Shown here one piece after another: positions 35,031 to 44,651 of a DNA stretch of 64,000 nucleotides (positions are counted from its first letter, which is position 1; the number at the start of each line of letters is the position of its first letter). The position numbers and the translations under genes are program-made. The notes under the pieces were generated by a model. The model worked only from the letters and a program-made list of their open reading frames with translations, had not been told where the DNA came from and did not search any database. The stretch is taken from positions 1-64,000 of the forward strand of contig CAJMNR010000014.1 in NCBI GenBank assembly GCA_905214875.1, given 5' to 3'. Source of the stretch: an uncultured bacterium (GTDB taxonomy: Bacteria > Bacillota > Clostridia > Lachnospirales > Lachnospiraceae).

Positions 35031-36026
35031 TTAGTATTTGATTAACATGAAAATATGTTGCATACCGTTACCAATAGTCCAGAAGAACAGGTAATCTCCA
35101 TGCTTGATTCTTCCTTCTTCAACAGCCTTATTTAAGGCTAAGAATGGACTAGTGGAAGCTGTGTATCCATACTCATCTCCTACATAAGGACATTTTTCAT
35201 CTGGGATATTAAGTCCTTCTTTTAAAAGATTGATATTGGCAATTACATATTGAGAGAAGCAGAAACTGCTGATGTCATCAACCGTTAATCCATGTTCGTC
35301 TAACATCTTCTTAATCTTTTCGATTACGATTAGGATGTCGGCTCCAACAGGTAGACATCTTGCTTGAATCTGATCACTTGTCAAGATATTGGAAAGTCCG
35401 CAATCTGGGAAGAAGCATTTATCTGCAAATTCCGTATTGATGAAATAATCCGTAGCGATTAAGTGGCTGTCGTCTTCGGTACGCTCTAGAATAATGGCAC
35501 ATGCAGAATCTCCAAAGCATCCATAGATTAATTCCTGGTCTTGTCTTGGGATATATGTTAAATAATCTCCGCCAACGAGTAACATTCTGTTAATAGATGG
35601 CTTCATCTCCATGTAGTAATATGCTTGTTCTAATGCCGTTAACATGCTGGCACAATTGGAATTTACGTCGTAAGCAAAGATATCCTGACGAAGTCCTAAT
35701 GCTTTATGTAACAATAACGAATCTGGTGGAATCATATGTTCCGGAGCTTGTGTTGGCACAATAAGTGCATCAATGTCTTTGGCACTTAAGTTGCTCTTTC
35801 TTAATACTTCTGTTGCAGCCTTTATTTTCATAGTAAGACTGTTTTCTCGGTCTTCTTCTGCTTTTCCTTCATTATCGATCATGTAGTAGGATTTTCTGCC
35901 GTATACCCTTTTTAATAGTTCTTCCGTGTCTTTCCCTTGCTTTTTAAAATGTTTAATATATGTTTCAACATTTTCTCGTTTTTCTGGACGATATACTGCA
36001 ATTTCTTTAATTTGGACGTTCTTCAT
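35031..36026 (-). CDS. KAS III-like thiolase-fold enzyme with altered triad
   Basis: 331 residues, beta-ketoacyl-ACP synthase III family. The nucleophile C125 is in DVNSNCASML. The usual His (HQAN motif) is replaced: the region reads FCFSQYVIANINLL (about 255-268). The usual Asn of the YGNTSAAS motif reads EYGYTASTSP, with Tyr at about 288. The enzyme may therefore transfer acyl groups rather than condense. It forms a two-gene operon with the acyl-CoA ligase upstream (11-base gap). Product unknown. Confidence 0.75.
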   Translation of the reverse strand: MKNVQIKEIAVYRPEKRENVETYIKHFKKQGKDTEELLKRVYGRKSYYMIDNEGKAEEDRENSLTMKIKAATEVLRKSNLSAKDIDALIVPTQAPEHMIPPDSLLLHKALGLRQDIFAYDVNSNCASMLTALEQAYYYMEMKPSINRMLLVGGDYLTYIPRQDQELIYGCFGDSACAIILERTEDDSHLIATDYFINTEFADKCFFPDCGLSNILTSDQIQARCLPVGADILIVIEKIKKMLDEHGLTVDDISSFCFSQYVIANINLLKEGLNIPDEKCPYVGDEYGYTASTSPFLALNKAVEEGRIKHGDYLFFWTIGNGMQHIFMLIKY

Positions 36027-36037
36027 TGTACTTCTCC

Positions 36038-37609
36038 TTACTCATTTTCTTGTAATGTTTCTACTAATTTTTTCTTTTGAATCTTTCCACTTGTGGTCAT
36101 TGGAAATTGATCCACAATATAGATAAACTTAGGACGTTCGTATTTTGGAATTCGTTTCTCCATATAATCATGAAGACTTTCTTTCACCTTTACATGCTCT
36201 TTTTCGGAAATCTGTTCTAGCATTACAAACGCTGCAATCTCTTCTCCCATGACAGGGTCTGGAACTCCTACAACGGCAACGTTAGCAATATCTTCATGCT
36301 GACGCAGTACATTCTCTACTTCTACTGGAGAAATATTTTCGCCGCCTCGTATGATTAGTTCCTTCTTTCTTCCTTTCATGACAAGATAGCCATCCTCATC
36401 TAAATAGCCTAAATCCCCTGTATAAAGCCACCCAGATTTAATGGTCTTGTTCGTGGAGATCTCATCTTTATAGTAGCCTTTCATATGATACGGAATAAAG
36501 GCTATGATTTCTCCCACTTCATTGGCAGGAAGGATATTTCCTTTTTCGTCTATAATACGGATTTCTACATCTTTCACTGCTTTTCCAACCGTATATCTTT
36601 TCTTTTCTATGGAATCCTCAATTAACGCTTGAGTAATTCCTATGCCTTCCGACTGCCCATAGCATGGGAAGACATGTTCGATATGTAGCTTATTCATAAT
36701 ATCATCAACTAAGATTGGACTGCAATAATCGCCGGCTGCCATGCATTTTTTCAACGTCGTGATTTTATATTCATCGCAGTGTTTTAGCATCAAATGGAAC
36801 ATGGTTGGAACCCCATGAAAGCTTGTACAACCTTCCTTCTCGATGATTTCTAGTACCTTTCTCGTCTTATAATGGCTGACAAGGACAAGCGTTCCTCCTG
36901 CAAAGAAGATTAAGATTCCTGTAAACAAACAGCCCATTACATGATAGAGCGGCAATGCGGATAAAACCTTATCTTGTTCTCCATACTGAAAATTCTTTAG
37001 AAATACTAAAATGTTATTAAGCACACGGTAATGAATAGACATAACAGCTTTAGGATTCCCTGTCGTTCCTGATGTGTACTGCAGATTCAGTACATCGTCA
37101 AAACTGGTTGCCTTCACACATTTTTCCACGTCTTTTTCACTTACTGCCTCTCCCTTTTTCAAAAAGGATTCCATGGTCAAATAGTTAGCAGTCACACCAT
37201 TGCTTTTTTCCCCTAAGATTACAATCTTTTCAATCTTTCGAAGCTTGGTCTCTTTTATCACAGAGTCATAAAGCTTTCTCGTTGTAAATAATACTGTAGA
37301 GTCGGAATGATTGATCTTATATTCCATCTCCCTATGCATATCCGAGTCATTTAGACATACTGGAATTGCACCAATCTTCGTAATTGCTAAAAATAACATA
37401 ACCCATTCTGGACAAGTAGGAAGCACGATGGCAACATGTGACTGATTCTTTACGCCGATACCGACAAGACTTCTTGCAAATCGATTGATGATTCTTTCCA
37501 TCTCGCCGTAAGTATAGCTTTTTCCACGTTCGGGATAAGAAATGGCAATGTTGTCTCTATACTCTTGAAAGCTACGGTCCAGATACTCATTAATTGTATT
37601 ATATATCAT
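36038..37609 (-). CDS. AMP-forming acyl-CoA/acyl-acid ligase
   Basis: 523 residues from ATG 37607-37609, 10 bases after AAGGAG; a TTG two codons earlier is an alternative. ANL superfamily motifs: NLQYTSGTTGNPKAVMS (A3, about 171-187), CYGQSEGIG, GWLYTGDLGYLDEDGYL (A7-A8) and GRKKELIIRGGENISP, and GKIQKKKL (A10 Lys). It activates a carboxylic acid as adenylate and probably loads CoA or a carrier protein, giving the acyl donor for the KAS III-like enzyme next to it. Confidence 0.87.
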   Translation of the reverse strand: MIYNTINEYLDRSFQEYRDNIAISYPERGKSYTYGEMERIINRFARSLVGIGVKNQSHVAIVLPTCPEWVMLFLAITKIGAIPVCLNDSDMHREMEYKINHSDSTVLFTTRKLYDSVIKETKLRKIEKIVILGEKSNGVTANYLTMESFLKKGEAVSEKDVEKCVKATSFDDVLNLQYTSGTTGNPKAVMSIHYRVLNNILVFLKNFQYGEQDKVLSALPLYHVMGCLFTGILIFFAGGTLVLVSHYKTRKVLEIIEKEGCTSFHGVPTMFHLMLKHCDEYKITTLKKCMAAGDYCSPILVDDIMNKLHIEHVFPCYGQSEGIGITQALIEDSIEKKRYTVGKAVKDVEIRIIDEKGNILPANEVGEIIAFIPYHMKGYYKDEISTNKTIKSGWLYTGDLGYLDEDGYLVMKGRKKELIIRGGENISPVEVENVLRQHEDIANVAVVGVPDPVMGEEIAAFVMLEQISEKEHVKVKESLHDYMEKRIPKYERPKFIYIVDQFPMTTSGKIQKKKLVETLQENE

Positions 37610-37820
37610 ACGCAATCTACTCCTTTCTCATTTATCCTCCGTACAAATAAACATTATCAATTATTACCTGACTTTTTTCAAGAAAAGATTCAATAAATTA
37701 TGTTTTCTTAAGTTTTGTATTATTATGGTTTGTTTTTTTCTTAAATTATGGTAAAATGTGTCTGTATTAATCGAATTATGTGCACAAGGAGGAAAAGAGT
37801 AGAAATATTCTTAAAAAGAA

Positions 37821-39290
37821 ATGGAAAAAATACATGCTAAAACTAATCAGTGGCTCGTCTCATCCAGTCCAATATGTATTGCTATGTGCATTGTACTATT
37901 TTTTACTAATCAAATTTATCAATGCGAACCACTCCAACTACTGAGCTATATCTTAATGCTCATTGTTCCACTCGTTATATTTTATATTTATGTCTTTAAA
38001 ACGAAGATGCAAGGCGATTATATCCATGTCATGCTCTTAGTCTTATTAAGCCTTTATTTTTGGTATATGCGCCTTAGCTCAATCAGCTCTGCATGTTTTG
38101 CATGGAGTATTGCGGTACTGGCTAGTGCCTCCTTTAATGGTTCACTCAAAAAGACATTACTATGTGCGCTTAATCTTGCCATTGCACAAACTAGCATCAT
38201 TGTTCTTCATTTTATGGAAATCGGTATATTCAAAGACATGGCAACGAAAACATACATTTATGATACGATATTATTTTATGTCGGATTATGTGCCATGATT
38301 GGTCTTACCTTTATGAACCGTGATATCACTAACTTAGTGGAAAAAGAACGCCAAGAAAATGCCAAGGCAAAAGCTCATATCTTTGATCGTATCAAAGAAG
38401 TAACCTTACATATTGATCAGAATATCTCCGATGTTTTCAGCGAATGCCAACAGGTTAACGCAGAAAGCAATTCCATGGTAACGACGCTTACTACTATGTC
38501 TTCTACTCTTACTACTACAGAAGATACGTTAGTAGAACAAACACAGTTATCTGGAACCATTGAAGACGAACTTCTTGATATTGTCACAGGTACAAAGCGT
38601 ATGGTTGACTTATCAAATCAATCTATTAAGGCAAGTGAATTTGGTCAGGAACACACTACATTATTAAAAAAATCTACAGATTTATTACAAGAAAAAACTT
38701 CGGTTATTACAAACAGCATTCACACTCTAACAGAATCATTGACATCCGTAACGGATATCTTCGACAAGGTTGCTACGATTGCAGAAAACACAAACCTTCT
38801 AGCACTAAATGCTACGATCGAAGCTGCACACGCAGGTGATGCCGGCAAAGGTTTTGGCGTTGTCGCTGAACAGATTCGTACTCTTGCAGACGATACGAAA
38901 AAGATGATTGTTGAATCACAAATCGTTATGGAAAATATTCAAGTAAACAATACAGAAGTGCTTACAGAACTTACAACGACCCTCGAAAGCGTGAATGAAC
39001 AAGTTTCAAGCACAGATAGTACAATCCAAAGCTTTGAAGAAATTGCTGCCAACCTCGTTCAGCTTAATTCAGAAATTCATACTATTTCTGAGAAATTGGC
39101 TTCCCTAAAGGAAATTGATGGTTCACTGACAGAACATATTACTTCAAGTACTGCCAGCGTTGAAGAAATTACAGCAAATTCCGAAGAAATGATGACGAAT
39201 ATTGAACATTTAGATTCCAATATTACAACGGTGACTGCCGGAATTGAACATATAGTAGAACAGGTAAATACGTTAAAAGAGCTTTCATAA
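37821..39290 (+). CDS. Methyl-accepting chemotaxis protein without external sensor
   Basis: 489 residues. Six short membrane helices in residues 1-170 with almost no extracytoplasmic loops and no HAMP domain; then a long cytoplasmic coiled coil whose tip reads ENTNLLALNATIEAAHAGDA then GKGFGVVAEQIRTLADDTKK (about 325-364). It would signal to CheA/CheW from membrane or cytoplasmic cues. The strong AAGGAGG at 37786 is not placed for this ATG and no better in-frame start exists, so translation may be weak. Confidence 0.85.
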   Translation: MEKIHAKTNQWLVSSSPICIAMCIVLFFTNQIYQCEPLQLLSYILMLIVPLVIFYIYVFKTKMQGDYIHVMLLVLLSLYFWYMRLSSISSACFAWSIAVLASASFNGSLKKTLLCALNLAIAQTSIIVLHFMEIGIFKDMATKTYIYDTILFYVGLCAMIGLTFMNRDITNLVEKERQENAKAKAHIFDRIKEVTLHIDQNISDVFSECQQVNAESNSMVTTLTTMSSTLTTTEDTLVEQTQLSGTIEDELLDIVTGTKRMVDLSNQSIKASEFGQEHTTLLKKSTDLLQEKTSVITNSIHTLTESLTSVTDIFDKVATIAENTNLLALNATIEAAHAGDAGKGFGVVAEQIRTLADDTKKMIVESQIVMENIQVNNTEVLTELTTTLESVNEQVSSTDSTIQSFEEIAANLVQLNSEIHTISEKLASLKEIDGSLTEHITSSTASVEEITANSEEMMTNIEHLDSNITTVTAGIEHIVEQVNTLKELS

Positions 39291-39330
39291 GAAAGCTTTG
39301 GCTGAAATCAGGATTTCAACCATTCCCTGT

Positions 39331-39380
39331 AAAAAAAGGTGTTAGAACCTCTTGTTTTAAGAGTTCTAACACCTTTTTTA
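39331..39380. terminator. Bidirectional terminator
   Basis: AAAAAAGGTGTTAGAAC / GTTCTAACACCTTTTTT stem with long A/T runs after the chemoreceptor gene. Confidence 0.9.
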
Positions 39381-39463
39381 TGTACTCCTTCTTCTCTGTC
39401 ACTAGTTATCTTTTGTTCTTTCATGGCCGTACCTTAAGTTTGTATTTTATCATTGAAACAACG

Positions 39464-39913
39464 TTATAACTCATGTTTATAAATATTCATTTTGTCCCCA
39501 AAATACTCATATCCTGTGTCAAATAACGTCCACTGATTCTTTTCATAGTATCCATTTAAATCAGTATACAAATAGAGGTCTTTAAATGCCATATTTTTCG
39601 CATACTCCATAACATGATCTTGCAGAGCCCTTCCAATTCCTCTATTACGATATTGTGGATTAACAACTAGTGCCGAAAACCATGGGAAAAGATCCTGCCT
39701 TGATAATAAGTCTCCTCTCCAAATTCCTGCTGTTCCTAGCAGTTTTCCATCTTCTAAAGCAATAAATGTGATAGGTAATTGTTTTTCTACCATGCTATGT
39801 TCAATAATTGATTGATAGAAATGTCTACTATTGTCATTTCCAAATTCGTCATTTAGCCATTCAATCACTATCTCTTTAAATTCTGGTTGTTCTCTTAATT
39901 CTTTGATAATCAT
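39464..39913 (-). CDS. GNAT-family N-acetyltransferase
   Basis: 149 residues. GKLLGTAGIWRGDLLSRQDL and the acetyl-CoA site VVNPQYRNRGIGRALQDHVM (about 88-107), then FKDLYLYTDLNGYYEKNQW. Substrate unknown. AGGAG precedes the ATG. Confidence 0.83.
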   Translation of the reverse strand: MIIKELREQPEFKEIVIEWLNDEFGNDNSRHFYQSIIEHSMVEKQLPITFIALEDGKLLGTAGIWRGDLLSRQDLFPWFSALVVNPQYRNRGIGRALQDHVMEYAKNMAFKDLYLYTDLNGYYEKNQWTLFDTGYEYFGDKMNIYKHEL

Positions 39914-39991
39914 ATTTTTCTCCTATGTACTTAAATTTCCCCATCGTATGGACCTGTGACTTGATTTGATATCTGTAATTTTTTGATTCTT

Positions 39992-40072
39992 TCATGTTTG
40001 AGCAATGCCAACCAGATCGTCAAAATATGCCTCATAATCTTTTGCAATTAAGTAAATGCTTCCTAAATGCAT
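39992..40072 (-). pseudogene. Possible remnant of a VOC/glyoxalase-like gene
   Basis: 26 codons, MHLGSIYLIAKDYEAYFDDL then VGIAQT, after AAGGAAA 5 bases upstream. The MHxGSIYLIxKDYE start resembles the first strand of VOC (glyoxalase/bleomycin) proteins, which are normally over 110 residues. It follows the HD-domain gene by 19 bases. Too short to be sure. Confidence 0.3.
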
Positions 40073-40091
40073 AGTTTTCCTTTTCTTCCTT

Positions 40092-40580
40092 CTAAGCCAT
40101 TACAAGCCGATACAGCCGCTCATAACGTCTTTTTCTTCTTAACTCATAAATCGAGCAGATTTTATCTATAAAACATAGGATCATTGCTTCTCTAGACCTT
40201 GGTGGACTTACTGTTAGCGGAAACATATGATGCTTGATCATATCCGCCTCAATCGCATTGATTGTCGTGTCTCGTTTTGCATTTAACAAGGACTTGTTTG
40301 GATGTCGAAATCCATGCCAAGAATGGCTTTTATCCTTCACATGCCAATCGTATAAAAAATAATCATGTAGTAATGCACCGCGAATCAGGCTACGTTCATC
40401 ACATCGGATATGAAGTAGCTGCACCAGCCAATAACTATAATATGCCACGGCTATGCTATGCTCGAGACAAGAAGTCTCTCCATGCTGTTTATACAGTATC
40501 ATAGTTTCTAACTTGGTCGAATTCTTTATTTCATAATAAAGGTCGATAAAGAATTCTTCCCGCTCTTTTCTAAGTTTCAT
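40092..40580 (-). CDS. HD-domain hydrolase
   Basis: 162 residues. HD motifs: EHSIAVAYYS (His41), the LLHDYFLYDWH doublet (His72-Asp73), IKHHMFPL and the distal Asp in CFIDKICSIYE. Such proteins hydrolyse phosphoesters; the family is common in clostridia with unknown substrate. Lies 17 bases after the GH2 gene and probably shares its transcript. Confidence 0.8.
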   Translation of the reverse strand: MKLRKEREEFFIDLYYEIKNSTKLETMILYKQHGETSCLEHSIAVAYYSYWLVQLLHIRCDERSLIRGALLHDYFLYDWHVKDKSHSWHGFRHPNKSLLNAKRDTTINAIEADMIKHHMFPLTVSPPRSREAMILCFIDKICSIYELRRKRRYERLYRLVMA

Positions 40581-40597
40581 AACTTGCTTTTAGCTCC

Positions 40598-43492
40598 TTA
40601 ACAAATAATTTCTTTTAACTCGTTCTGACTCATTTCATAGTCAGGAGTAAACTCTTCAGATAACATATAGTCGATGACGCTCTTTGTAAATTGAACCACA
40701 TCAGCCTCTTCCATTCCCTTGCTTAAATCACTTGTACAAACCATTAATTTACCATTTCCAGCCTTTGCTTCAAATAATAGGCCAAGCTTATGGTTACGCT
40801 CAAAATTATCTATCATCTGAACGATTGGGCGATAACTGTGATCTGTATGATCAAGGATAGCAAGTCGGCTGTTCATCACGAGATGATACCATTGTGGCGT
40901 TGCATAACGCTTACATGCAAATTCGCTAAGCGCCTTATGGTCATTCTGATTTAAGACACCCATCGTCCCAACAGGGATTGGTTTCTTCATCCACTCGCTG
41001 ATTCCTTTAAACATTGAGAAACACCAAAAATCAGTACAGTACTGTCCTTCTATACTATGCTCTTCTGAAAGAGTTGGGATTAACAACACACGCTCCCCTG
41101 CTTCTAAGGATTCCCATGCATCTGCCAAATTTCTTGTAACAACGACCTTTTGCCCCTTGTCACAAATCGTCGTTTTCGTAGTTAACTGCTTAAACGTATT
41201 GACCAACATTTCATCCTGACTTGCGATTGTTGGATGAATCGTCAATTCATAGCTATTTTCGATTTCTGTTTCTTCAATTCCTATATGGAACGTGTAGCTA
41301 TGAGTTGTTTTAACGGTTGGAAGCGTAAGTTGAATTGTTCCAATTGTCGAAACTCCAACTTGAACTTCATCCATTTGGAAGCTTCCTTGTTCCACAACGA
41401 TTTCTCCATCACATAAACGATATACAACGTTCTTTAGCTCCAATGGTTTTTCACAGTAATAGCTTAAGACGATATCGGAAGTAATCGTCTTACCGCCTTC
41501 AAGGCTAAACTCTTCAAATCCAGCCATAATAACAGCATCACTGCAGAACTGTCTCCATCTCTTTGGAGTAACAAGTCCTTTTGACTTCATACATGCATCA
41601 AGGATACCAACTAAGGCAGTTCCTTGTCCACTAAAATCTTGAATATCTAAGATCTGATAGCCAGCCAGATTTTTAGAACGATGTGCAGCTTCTAATTCCA
41701 ACTTATAACATTCTACGCTTAAGTGTCCAGAACATTCAAAATAATCCTTTGCCAATTCTAACATTCCTGCTTCTTCAAGTCGCTCACGAAATACCTCAAA
41801 GTTTCTTGCCTTTAATGGCCCTGTGTACTCTTTGATTTCTTCAAAGTTTGGATATACGGCATACTGGCCGATTTCGTGCGAAACAACAGGCTTTTCTGGA
41901 ATCAGCTCTACGCTGTCTGCTGCCTTTACCTTTTTCGTTCCAGTACCAAACTGGATTTCAATCATTCCATCCTCTGTCTGGTTGCCAGCCTCAGTTTGTG
42001 ATGTCTTTTCTGGAAGGATTTCCTCATCATAGCAATGAACACTATTTGGTGCATCGGTCTGAACAAATCCCAAAGGCTTATCACACATTCCATAAGAACC
42101 ACGGATTAATCTATTTTTACTAAATCGAACACCAACATAAAAATCGTCCTCGTCTAAGATTACCGGTGTAAACTGGAAGTTATTTGATCCCTCCGTATAC
42201 AGATGTCTTTGATCGAGCTCTTTATAATGGGCAAGAATCTTAGCCATACGCTTACTGCTTCCCCATAATTCATTACCAAGGCTCATCATACAAAATGATG
42301 GATGATTGCCAAATGTCTTAAGGATTCGCTCACCCTCTTTAATCAGGAACTCTTGCTCCTCACCATTATATCCTTCTTCATCTGGTGCAAGCAAGGACCC
42401 CCAAAATGGAAGTTCAGGCTCCATATAGATACCTAACAGGTTTGCAGCGACAAATGCTGCCTCTGGTGGACAACATGTATGATAACGATAATGGTTGATT
42501 CCATAAGACTTGGAAATCGACATGACTTTGAGCCATTCCTCAACCGTCGTAGGGCATGCCCCTGTGAGTGGAAAGATCATTCCATCATGTTTTCCACGTA
42601 AAAATGTCTGATGGCCATTGATATAAAACGCCCTTCCCTTTGCAACAAACTCTCTAAGTCCAAATGGGACTACAACGTCCACTTCATTATCCTCTACGCC
42701 GATCATTGCCTCATAATATACCGGATTATATTCACTCCATAAATCCTCGTCAAATAACGGATACACCAAAGTGCGTTCATTTTTTCCAGGAAGAATGGTC
42801 TCTTTTACTGACTCTTGTTGTAAAAGCCCTTGTACTCGGTTAATGCTTCCATCCTCAAAAAGTGTCAGCTTATCCCCATGAATATGAATCATTACATCTT
42901 TAATATGGTCTGTTGTATTTATGATGGAATATTGAAACGTAACAGCTCTCTCATTTTCCTTCGGATATGCCTGTACGTCTTCAATATAAATATCATTGTA
43001 TACTCGTAATGACAGTTCACCGATAATACCATTCCAATTTGTCTGGGTATCTGGCGACGTCAGATGGCCGCCTTTTGTTACATAACTGCTGTTATCGACT
43101 AAAATGGTAATCGTAATAAGCGGATTCGTTACATACTTTGTAATCTCATATTCGTGTGGCGTACATAGGCTGTCATATGTTCCGACTAAGTTTCCATTTA
43201 CCCATACTTTGGTCACTCTCGTACGCTCTAAATATAATTTGATTGGCTTACCGACTTCGTCTTCCTTTATGGTTACCTCTTTTTGGTACCACGCATAACC
43301 GCAAAATGGGTACTCCTCTGTTAGAAAACCAATCTCTCTTTTCGTGTTATATGTACCTTTCTTCGCTAATGCCGTTGTTGTCGGCAATTCAATTACATCG
43401 TCTAATTTGTTGTTAAAATATCCTTTTTCGATTCCACATTTTGTTTCATCAAGGCAAAAACCCCAATTGCCAGCAAGGTTATATTTTTTCAT
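40598..43492 (-). CDS. GH2-family glycoside hydrolase
   Basis: 964 residues, no signal peptide, so intracellular. Sugar-binding domain (about 1-165), Ig-like domain (about 170-275), TIM barrel (about 285-640). Acid/base E408 in SLGNELWG and nucleophile E540 in VVSHEIGQ. A further region of about 300 residues follows, with beta-rich and Rossmann-like parts (ERVLLIPTLSEEH). Beta-glucuronidase or exo-beta-galactosidase-like activity is likely, exact substrate not inferable. No transporter nearby. Confidence 0.85.
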   Translation of the reverse strand: MKKYNLAGNWGFCLDETKCGIEKGYFNNKLDDVIELPTTTALAKKGTYNTKREIGFLTEEYPFCGYAWYQKEVTIKEDEVGKPIKLYLERTRVTKVWVNGNLVGTYDSLCTPHEYEITKYVTNPLITITILVDNSSYVTKGGHLTSPDTQTNWNGIIGELSLRVYNDIYIEDVQAYPKENERAVTFQYSIINTTDHIKDVMIHIHGDKLTLFEDGSINRVQGLLQQESVKETILPGKNERTLVYPLFDEDLWSEYNPVYYEAMIGVEDNEVDVVVPFGLREFVAKGRAFYINGHQTFLRGKHDGMIFPLTGACPTTVEEWLKVMSISKSYGINHYRYHTCCPPEAAFVAANLLGIYMEPELPFWGSLLAPDEEGYNGEEQEFLIKEGERILKTFGNHPSFCMMSLGNELWGSSKRMAKILAHYKELDQRHLYTEGSNNFQFTPVILDEDDFYVGVRFSKNRLIRGSYGMCDKPLGFVQTDAPNSVHCYDEEILPEKTSQTEAGNQTEDGMIEIQFGTGTKKVKAADSVELIPEKPVVSHEIGQYAVYPNFEEIKEYTGPLKARNFEVFRERLEEAGMLELAKDYFECSGHLSVECYKLELEAAHRSKNLAGYQILDIQDFSGQGTALVGILDACMKSKGLVTPKRWRQFCSDAVIMAGFEEFSLEGGKTITSDIVLSYYCEKPLELKNVVYRLCDGEIVVEQGSFQMDEVQVGVSTIGTIQLTLPTVKTTHSYTFHIGIEETEIENSYELTIHPTIASQDEMLVNTFKQLTTKTTICDKGQKVVVTRNLADAWESLEAGERVLLIPTLSEEHSIEGQYCTDFWCFSMFKGISEWMKKPIPVGTMGVLNQNDHKALSEFACKRYATPQWYHLVMNSRLAILDHTDHSYRPIVQMIDNFERNHKLGLLFEAKAGNGKLMVCTSDLSKGMEEADVVQFTKSVIDYMLSEEFTPDYEMSQNELKEIIC

Positions 43493-43581
43493 ACATTATT
43501 TCACCTCAAATGGCTACTTCCTCCTTTTCACAACGGTAATTGTTGCATTTGTTTTTATTATATAATAACATGTCTAAAATT

Positions 43582-43617
43582 GGAAGTCATAGCTTTTCTT
43601 ACAACGCTATGACTTCC
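43582..43617 (-). terminator. Hairpin after the lipoprotein gene / before GH2
   Basis: GGAAGTCATAGC / GCTATGACTTCC perfect 12-base stem, 19 bases past the stop of the lipoprotein gene, followed by a short T run. Confidence 0.65.
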
Positions 43618-43636
43618 TGTAATACAATTAACTATT

Positions 43637-44476
43637 CTATTTCTTTGTAGGATTCGTAGTTGCTGCACCTGCTGTTGCATTTGTAGTATCAGTAGTGTTA
43701 GCAGAATCCGTTGTTGTTGCTGCATCAGTTGCTGTTGCTTTAGCGGTTGTGCTTGGTGAACCTGTTGCTCCATTTGATAAGTCAGAATCGTTCTTATCTA
43801 CGGCACTTGGATTGCTATTACCAGTCTGATCATTTACCTTTTCATTGTTAATGGCACTATCATTACTTTCTGCATTTTTAGCAGCTTCCAAAATTGCCAT
43901 TAAATAGCCTTTTGTATCAGCAAGCGTGGAACCGCTGACTGCATCGACCATCTTTTTATCGTCTTTTTGATCTAATTCTTTCTGAAGTTCAGGAACTGTC
44001 TTTCCAACTGCATAGTTTGCAATGGCATCGAAGTTATCTGCAATTGAGATTGTAGAACCTGCATTATCCTTCATTAATTTTGAATAATATTTGCTGTTAA
44101 CACGTTTTGAAGCTAAAGAAGATTTCGTATCTGTAAAATATTTACCAAAGTCTTTATCACTGTTAGGTACAACTGTTGCTTCGTCTTTTGACATCACTTG
44201 ATAATCATCAATATAGGCTGCTACGATTGTATCGCCTTGGATTACCGCAAATGCTACACTGAATCCTTTTGTTCCGTGAGCGGCATACTCTGCCTTTCCT
44301 ACTTTTAATGTCTCTGTTTGTGTAATTCCTGTTCCATTATCTGTTGCACTTGCCGTATTTGCTGCATCTGTTGGTGTCATTGTATTCGAATTGTTATCAT
44401 CCTTATCTCCTGAGTTACATGCAACTAATAAGAATACACAACTTACTACACATAAAATACTAATCAGTTTTTTCAT
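43637..44476 (-). CDS. Lipoprotein with FMN-binding-like domain
   Basis: 279 residues from the ATG after GAAAGGATG. Lipobox LVAC (Cys20). Central domain about 55-200 with GKAEYAAHGTKGFSVAFAVI and the motif DAVSGST (178-184), close to the Dxx[S/T]GA[S/T] site at which ApbE attaches FMN to a Thr/Ser. A 75-residue tail rich in Ser, Thr, Ala and Asn follows, likely a wall spacer. Probably an extracellular electron-transfer flavoprotein; no partner genes are adjacent. Confidence 0.6.
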   Translation of the reverse strand: MKKLISILCVVSCVFLLVACNSGDKDDNNSNTMTPTDAANTASATDNGTGITQTETLKVGKAEYAAHGTKGFSVAFAVIQGDTIVAAYIDDYQVMSKDEATVVPNSDKDFGKYFTDTKSSLASKRVNSKYYSKLMKDNAGSTISIADNFDAIANYAVGKTVPELQKELDQKDDKKMVDAVSGSTLADTKGYLMAILEAAKNAESNDSAINNEKVNDQTGNSNPSAVDKNDSDLSNGATGSPSTTAKATATDAATTTDSANTTDTTNATAGAATTNPTKK

Positions 44477-44590
44477 GAATAAACATCCTTTCAAACAATT
44501 TTTGAACATGCATTGGAATGCATTTCAGATATAGTATGAAGCAAACGATAGATAATTATACTAATAATGTAAATTTTTTCATTGATGGAA

Positions 44591-44619
44591 TTGTATTTTT
44601 TTTACATATATCATATACT
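44591..44619 (+). promoter_or_regulatory. Promoter of the Nmad3 gene
   Basis: TTGTAT (44591-44596), 17-base spacer of mostly T and A, TATACT (44614-44619). Confidence 0.6.
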
Positions 44620-44651
44620 TATGGTAAATATGTATCGAAGGAGGTTTGCTA

